Positions 4,581 through 8,444 of a stretch of 8,444 nucleotides of DNA are shown in pieces. The notes below the pieces were generated by a model. That model was not told the DNA's origin. It did no database searches and saw only the letters and a program-made list of their open reading frames with translations. This stretch comes from an uncultured Porphyromonadaceae bacterium (lineage in GTDB: Bacteria > Bacteroidota > Bacteroidia > Bacteroidales > Muribaculaceae): NCBI GenBank assembly GCA_947166165.1, contig CAMVDK010000136.1, positions 1-8,444 of the forward strand, written 5' to 3'. The first letter of the stretch is position 1, and the number at the start of each line of letters is the position of its first letter. Made by a program: the position numbers and the translations under genes.

Positions 4581-7283
4581 TCACTCTATGCGACCGTGGT
4601 CGCTGTCGAAGTTGAGGTAGATCCGCTGGCCTTCGTTGCCGGCCACGCGCGGCTGATCCCAGCCATCGCCACGATACACGATCATGCCGTCAAAGACCAT
4701 GAACTCGCTCTGCCACCATTCGTGGCCTGGAATCTTGACGTAGGCGCGCACGCCGCCGTCGTAGACATCAAGGGCGACATCGCGGGCGAACGGCGGCGAC
4801 ACGAACTCGCCATTGGCCGTGGTGGGCACACTGAACTGAGTGCCTTCCTCTAGTTCATTCCACATGCCCTCGGGGGTGACCGGTCCCATGAGCCACACCT
4901 GCGGCTCTAAGAACTGGACCTCAAATTGCGACACGCTCGTGTTGGACGGCGCATAAATCGTCATCAGGAACCACCCGGGCTGCGTGGCGGTGAACTTTGT
5001 GCCGCTGGCCGTGACCTTGTAGGCCAGGTCGCCGCTCTTGATGACTGCCGACGCGTTGAGCGCATGCCTGTCGTCGACATCGTTCATATACAGCTGTATG
5101 CCTTCCTGGTCGATGTACACCATCCGCCACCACTTGCTGCTGGTGCCGCTGTAGTCTCCCACCCTCACCATCGACCTGGCTGAAGAACCGCGGGAAACAA
5201 ACATTTGGCTCACATTCAGCGTGAAGTAGGGCTTGACCGTCATGCTGGCCTGGCCCACTTGACTGTCGAAAGGCACCAGCGTGAGCCTGATGTGCACGGT
5301 GGCTTGCGCCGGAACATCCATGTCCCAGGTGGCCAGTTTTTCGTTCAATATCCTGTTGAGCTCGGCGGCATCCACGTCACAACCGTTTTCGCCTGTCTCG
5401 GTCAGGAGTTCGTAGTTCGTGCCGTCGAGCGATGCCTCCACGCGATAGCTGGGCTGCATCACGGAGTTGGTGATGGTCTGTTCGCTCCAACTGATGTGCA
5501 GGCTTCCGCCAGCCTCGAGGTCGACAACCCCGGTGGGCGTCGACACCACGACGGTGCTTGGCGTGACCACGGCTTGCGACGGGTCGTAGCCCGGATTCTG
5601 CCTGAGGTTGTAGTTCTGCTCCATGGCATAGTCGGGAATTCCGAACACATTGCGCATCGGCGAGAAGTCGCGCCCGTTGCGCACGCCGCCTTTCCATTCC
5701 CATAGGCGGGTGTTGTCGCCACCGAACTGGCCGAAACGCACGAGGTCGGTGCGCCGGCGGCCTTCGAAGCCGAACTCGCGTCCCCACTCGTCGAGCACGT
5801 CGCTGAGCGAGGCGGTGGTGAGCGAGGCAGCGGCAGCGCGCGAGCGGACAGTGTTGAGCCACTCCACGCCCTGCGAGGTGCATTGTCCGCCATGCTGGCG
5901 CGCGTCGACCTCGGCAAGGGTCAGGTAGGCCTCGGCCACACGCAGCAAGGGATAATCGATATCGGCAAACGTCGGGCTGTGAGGCTGTGCGCCATCGCTG
6001 CGCACGTTGATGAACTTGACGTAGCTGAATCCGGCGCGGAAGTCCTTCGGGTCGGCGGCCTCTATGGTGTGGCCTGCGCTGTAGAACAGCGCGCGGTTGT
6101 CCTTGGCAATGCGCCGCACAACCGAGGGCGTGCCGCTGAAGGCGTTGCCATTGGGGAAGAACAGGTCGACAAAAGCCTTACGGGCGCGAATGCCGGCCCA
6201 GTACTGCTCCGACAATCCGTTGGGATAGTTGGAATCCATTTCCCAATTGAAGGTCGATGCCACCAGGAAAGTGGTGCCCTGGTAGGCATAGAAGCTCGAG
6301 TTTTCGCTGTCGCTGATGCCATCGTAGGGGATGGTCATGATCATCTCCTGCTGGGCTCCGTTGGTGTCGTTGTCGGCCATGAAAAGCAGTTGGTAGGGCA
6401 GGTAGCTGCCCACAGCGGTGGTGCACAGCTTGTAGGGCGAGTTGATCACCTTGCGTGCATACTGCTCGGCCTTGCTCCACTGCGGCTGTCCGGTATAGAC
6501 CTCGGCGTTGAGGTAAAGCCGCGCCAGGAGCATCCAAGCGGCGGCGCGGTCGGCGCGGCCGTAGCCCGCCTCGCGCGGCTCGGCCAGCAGCGGCTCGATG
6601 GCCAGCAGCTCGTTCACCACAAAGTCGAAGGCCTCGCTGCGCGATGCCTGCCGGGCGGTGGACAGCGACCCGGTGGTGGTTAGTGGAATGTCGCCAAAGG
6701 CGTCGAGAAAGCCGTAGTAATACCAGGCACGCAGCCAGCGCACTTCGGCATCGTGGCGGGCGTCGTGGCGGACAGCGCTGTTCAGGTAGGAGTTGCAGGT
6801 GTTGATGCAGTTGCACAAGTACTCCCATAACGAAGAAGATAGAGCATTGTTGCTGGTCCAGCTGTCGTTATTGAATTCTGGCACGCCAGGGTCGTCCCAA
6901 TTGCAGATGGCCTCGTCGGTGGTCAACTCGTTGATGTTCCACATGCCACGCAGCCAGGCAAATGTATAGCCACCATACAGCGCTGTGCTGCAATCCTTCA
7001 GTTGGTGGTAGCAGAGTTCAAAAAGCTCGTCCTCGTTGCCTTCCACCTTGTGCAGCATCACATTGATGAGCTGGTTCAAGTCGTCGATGTCGGTGATTCC
7101 ACTGCCATCGATATCGGATGACGGACGGTCGGGAAATTTGTGAAGCATGACATTCACAATCCAGTTCACGTCGTCGATGTCGACCATGCCGTCGCCAGTC
7201 ACATCGCCCATGGCGGTGACGGCGTTCACTTGCAATGCCACGCAGCACAGCAGGGCGGCCATTAAGAGCCTGATTGTCTTCAT
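4581..7283 (-). CDS. Dockerin-SusD/RagB-SusE/SusF-like fusion, secreted glycan-binding protein
   Basis: SusD and SusE/F proteins are cell-surface glycan-binding parts of Bacteroidetes uptake systems, normally separate lipoproteins. Here one 900-residue protein appears to join them. Residues 1-21 are a signal peptide (KTIR, hydrophobic core, VNA cleavage site); the cysteines at 13-14 do not sit in a lipobox, so type I cleavage is predicted. Residues 26-49 and 56-79 are two dockerin type I-like repeats (GDVTGDGMVDIDD and SDIDGSGITDIDD, each followed by a helix ending NVMLHK). Residues about 83-565 are RagB/SusD-like: LWEYLCNCINTCN (152-164), the TPR-like RWLRAWYYYGFLDAFGDIPL (182-201), AAAWMLLARLYLNAEVYTG, YPLLRVAEAYLTLAEV (444-459) and EWGREFGFEGRRRTDLVRFG (499-518). 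About 575-687 resembles the SusE N-terminal Ig-like domain. About 688-900 resembles SusE/SusF modules: WLMGPVTPEGMW (797-808), VRAYVKIPGHEWWQSEF (845-861) and IYLNF (888-892). The frame is open upstream into ftsZ, but ATG 7283 gives the signal peptide. No SusC is adjacent. The bound glycan is unknown. Confidence 0.85.
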   Translation of the reverse strand: MKTIRLLMAALLCCVALQVNAVTAMGDVTGDGMVDIDDVNWIVNVMLHKFPDRPSSDIDGSGITDIDDLNQLINVMLHKVEGNEDELFELCYHQLKDCSTALYGGYTFAWLRGMWNINELTTDEAICNWDDPGVPEFNNDSWTSNNALSSSLWEYLCNCINTCNSYLNSAVRHDARHDAEVRWLRAWYYYGFLDAFGDIPLTTTGSLSTARQASRSEAFDFVVNELLAIEPLLAEPREAGYGRADRAAAWMLLARLYLNAEVYTGQPQWSKAEQYARKVINSPYKLCTTAVGSYLPYQLLFMADNDTNGAQQEMIMTIPYDGISDSENSSFYAYQGTTFLVASTFNWEMDSNYPNGLSEQYWAGIRARKAFVDLFFPNGNAFSGTPSVVRRIAKDNRALFYSAGHTIEAADPKDFRAGFSYVKFINVRSDGAQPHSPTFADIDYPLLRVAEAYLTLAEVDARQHGGQCTSQGVEWLNTVRSRAAAASLTTASLSDVLDEWGREFGFEGRRRTDLVRFGQFGGDNTRLWEWKGGVRNGRDFSPMRNVFGIPDYAMEQNYNLRQNPGYDPSQAVVTPSTVVVSTPTGVVDLEAGGSLHISWSEQTITNSVMQPSYRVEASLDGTNYELLTETGENGCDVDAAELNRILNEKLATWDMDVPAQATVHIRLTLVPFDSQVGQASMTVKPYFTLNVSQMFVSRGSSARSMVRVGDYSGTSSKWWRMVYIDQEGIQLYMNDVDDRHALNASAVIKSGDLAYKVTASGTKFTATQPGWFLMTIYAPSNTSVSQFEVQFLEPQVWLMGPVTPEGMWNELEEGTQFSVPTTANGEFVSPPFARDVALDVYDGGVRAYVKIPGHEWWQSEFMVFDGMIVYRGDGWDQPRVAGNEGQRIYLNFDSDHGRIE

Positions 7284-7311
7284 ATCAAAACATTTTTGTT
7301 GATCATTCTTG

Positions 7312-8444
7312 TCAGTCGCCGCTGCCGAAGTCGATGGTGGCGGTTGTGCCCTTTCGTGCCGGAGTGGCGGGCTTGGCCTCGGCTGGCTGCGCGGCGGCCT
7401 GCTGCTGTTGCTGCTGGCGCTTGATGCGCAGGTCGAGGATGGCCTTCTTCTTGTCGGGCTGACGCTTGAAGGCAGGCGTGTGCTCGAGCAGGTCGATGAG
7501 CTCGTCGTTCTCGATGTCCTCGGGGCTGAGGATGAAGAACTGCGCCTCGGCCTGCTTGCTGGCCTGCTGCTCGATGGCATCGCGGCCATACACCTCGGTG
7601 AGGCGCTCGTTGGCCTCGCGGCTGTTGACGGGTGTCTCGGCGGTGGGCTGCTTGGGTGTGCGGCGTGCGGGCTCGTTGGGTGCGTCGCCGTCGAGCGACA
7701 CCTTGAAGCCGGCGGCGAGCACGGTCACCTTGATTTTGTCGTCGAGCGTGCGGTCGTAGGCCGCGCCGGTGATCACGTCCACCTCCTGGCTGAAGTTGAC
7801 CATGAAGTCCTCGATTTCGCTCAGCTCCGAAGCCTTGAAGGGGTTCTGGCTGTCGGGGTTGAAGTATACGTTCATGAGCACGCGCTGCGAGCCGTAGACG
7901 TCGCGGTTCTTGAGCAGCGGCGAGTCGAGGGCGTCTTCGATGGCCTTGGTCACGCGGTGCTCGCCCTCGCCGTAGCCCGAGCTGATGATGGCCACGCGGC
8001 CGTCGCGCAGCGTGGTGTTCACGTCGTTGAAGTCGAGGTTGATCATGCCGTCGCAGGTGATGAGCTCGCTGATGCTCCTTGCGGCGGTGGTGAGCGTGTC
8101 GTCGGCCTTGCCGAAGGCGTTGTTGAAGTCCAGGTCGGGGTAGATGTCGATCAGGCGCTGGTTGTTGATGATCAGCAGTGCGTCCACATATTTGCTCATC
8201 TCGTCGGCTCCGGCGAGGGCCTTGAGGATTTTCTTCCGTCCTTCGAACAGGAAGGGGATGGTGACAATGCCGATGGTGAGCTTGTCCTTCTCGTGTGCGA
8301 TGCGTGCCACCACGGGTGCGGCTCCGGTGCCCGTGCCGCCGCCCATGCCGGCGGTGATGAACACCATCTTGGTCTCCTCGTCGAAGAGCTCGGCGATTTT
8401 GTCCTTGCTCTCGTCGGCGGCGTCCTTGGCCTTCTCGGGGATGT
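7312..8444 (-). CDS. ftsZ: Cell division protein FtsZ, 5' end beyond window
   Basis: FtsZ is the tubulin-like GTPase that builds the cytokinetic ring. The frame runs off the right edge; about 376 C-terminal residues are visible, beginning IPEKAKDAADES, so the T1 and T3 loops are not seen and the ATG at 8367 is internal. The tubulin signature GMGGGTGTGAAPVVARIA lies near 8300-8346 and the T7 loop NLDFND (catalytic N-x-D-x-x-D) at 8023-8040. The aspartate expected to contact guanine is present in AFGKADDTL. After the globular domain (ending KVTVLAAGF) comes a linker of about 60 polar residues, then FFILSPEDIENDELIDLL and HTPAFKRQ, which look like the conserved C-terminal peptide. A further 48 or so residues follow, including six consecutive Gln encoded by CAG/CAA codons and an Ala/Pro-rich stretch ending in TIDFGSGD. 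The stop is 28 bp before the SusD-like gene, so co-transcription is likely. Strong G/C-ending codon bias fits a highly expressed gene. Confidence 0.96.
   Translation of the reverse strand, partial: IPEKAKDAADESKDKIAELFDEETKMVFITAGMGGGTGTGAAPVVARIAHEKDKLTIGIVTIPFLFEGRKKILKALAGADEMSKYVDALLIINNQRLIDIYPDLDFNNAFGKADDTLTTAARSISELITCDGMINLDFNDVNTTLRDGRVAIISSGYGEGEHRVTKAIEDALDSPLLKNRDVYGSQRVLMNVYFNPDSQNPFKASELSEIEDFMVNFSQEVDVITGAAYDRTLDDKIKVTVLAAGFKVSLDGDAPNEPARRTPKQPTAETPVNSREANERLTEVYGRDAIEQQASKQAEAQFFILSPEDIENDELIDLLEHTPAFKRQPDKKKAILDLRIKRQQQQQQAAAQPAEAKPATPARKGTTATIDFGSGD

Noticed and set aside
7399..7416. CAG/CTG run as a CRISPR or mobile-element repeat
   Set aside because: It is six Gln codons in frame within ftsZ, not a spaced array, and no inverted repeats or transposase are present in the window.
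7284..7589. 102-codon N-terminal extension of the SusD-like frame into ftsZ
   Set aside because: The extension is Ser/Arg/Pro-rich out-of-frame ftsZ sequence; the ATG at 7283 gives a clean signal peptide directly before the dockerin repeats.
8365..8367. ATG at 8367 as the start of ftsZ
   Set aside because: The frame continues upstream to the window edge with FtsZ-like sequence (PEKAKDAADES..FDEETK), and this Met lies just before the tubulin signature, so it is internal.

Overview
This window looks like a chromosomal stretch of a GC-rich Bacteroidales bacterium, probably gut-type Muribaculaceae or Prevotellaceae. Three things point there: a SusD/SusE-type outer-membrane glycan-binding protein, FtsZ proteins with Bacteroidetes-style sequence, and an intergenic promoter that fits the Bacteroidetes TTTG / TAnnTTTG consensus. 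All recognisable genes lie on the minus strand, so transcription runs from high to low coordinates. The long plus-strand open frames are antisense shadows of GC-rich genes.

In transcription order: (1) the 3' part of ftsZ (8444-7312), whose N-terminus lies outside the window; (2) a 900-residue secreted protein (7283-4581) that joins a dockerin-like pair of calcium-binding repeats, a SusD/RagB domain and SusE/SusF-like carbohydrate-binding modules; (3) yqeY (4548-4099), a GatB/YqeY-domain protein; (4) a second, divergent ftsZ paralog (4063-2891); (5) a possible 28-codon ORF (2888-2802); (6) serS (2780-1509); (7) a 164-bp spacer with a promoter, a hairpin and a degenerate duplicate of the promoter region; (8) glyA (1344-64). 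Gaps from ftsZ to the second ftsZ are only 28-35 bp, so these four genes are probably co-transcribed. No internal promoter is obvious among them. No stretch over 300 bp lacks a gene.

The housekeeping genes (ftsZ, serS, glyA, yqeY) cover cell division, seryl-tRNA formation, one-carbon metabolism and a tRNA-amidotransferase-like function. Two things are unusual. First, two FtsZ family genes sit in one apparent operon; the second retains the tubulin signature and the T7 catalytic residues, but has a shortened T3 loop, an Ala where the guanine-contacting Asp is expected, and almost no C-terminal linker. Second, an orphan SusD-SusE/F fusion with no SusC partner and no lipobox is embedded between the division genes. 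These are the parts most worth a second look. All alignments and residue equivalences were made by eye, without database searches.
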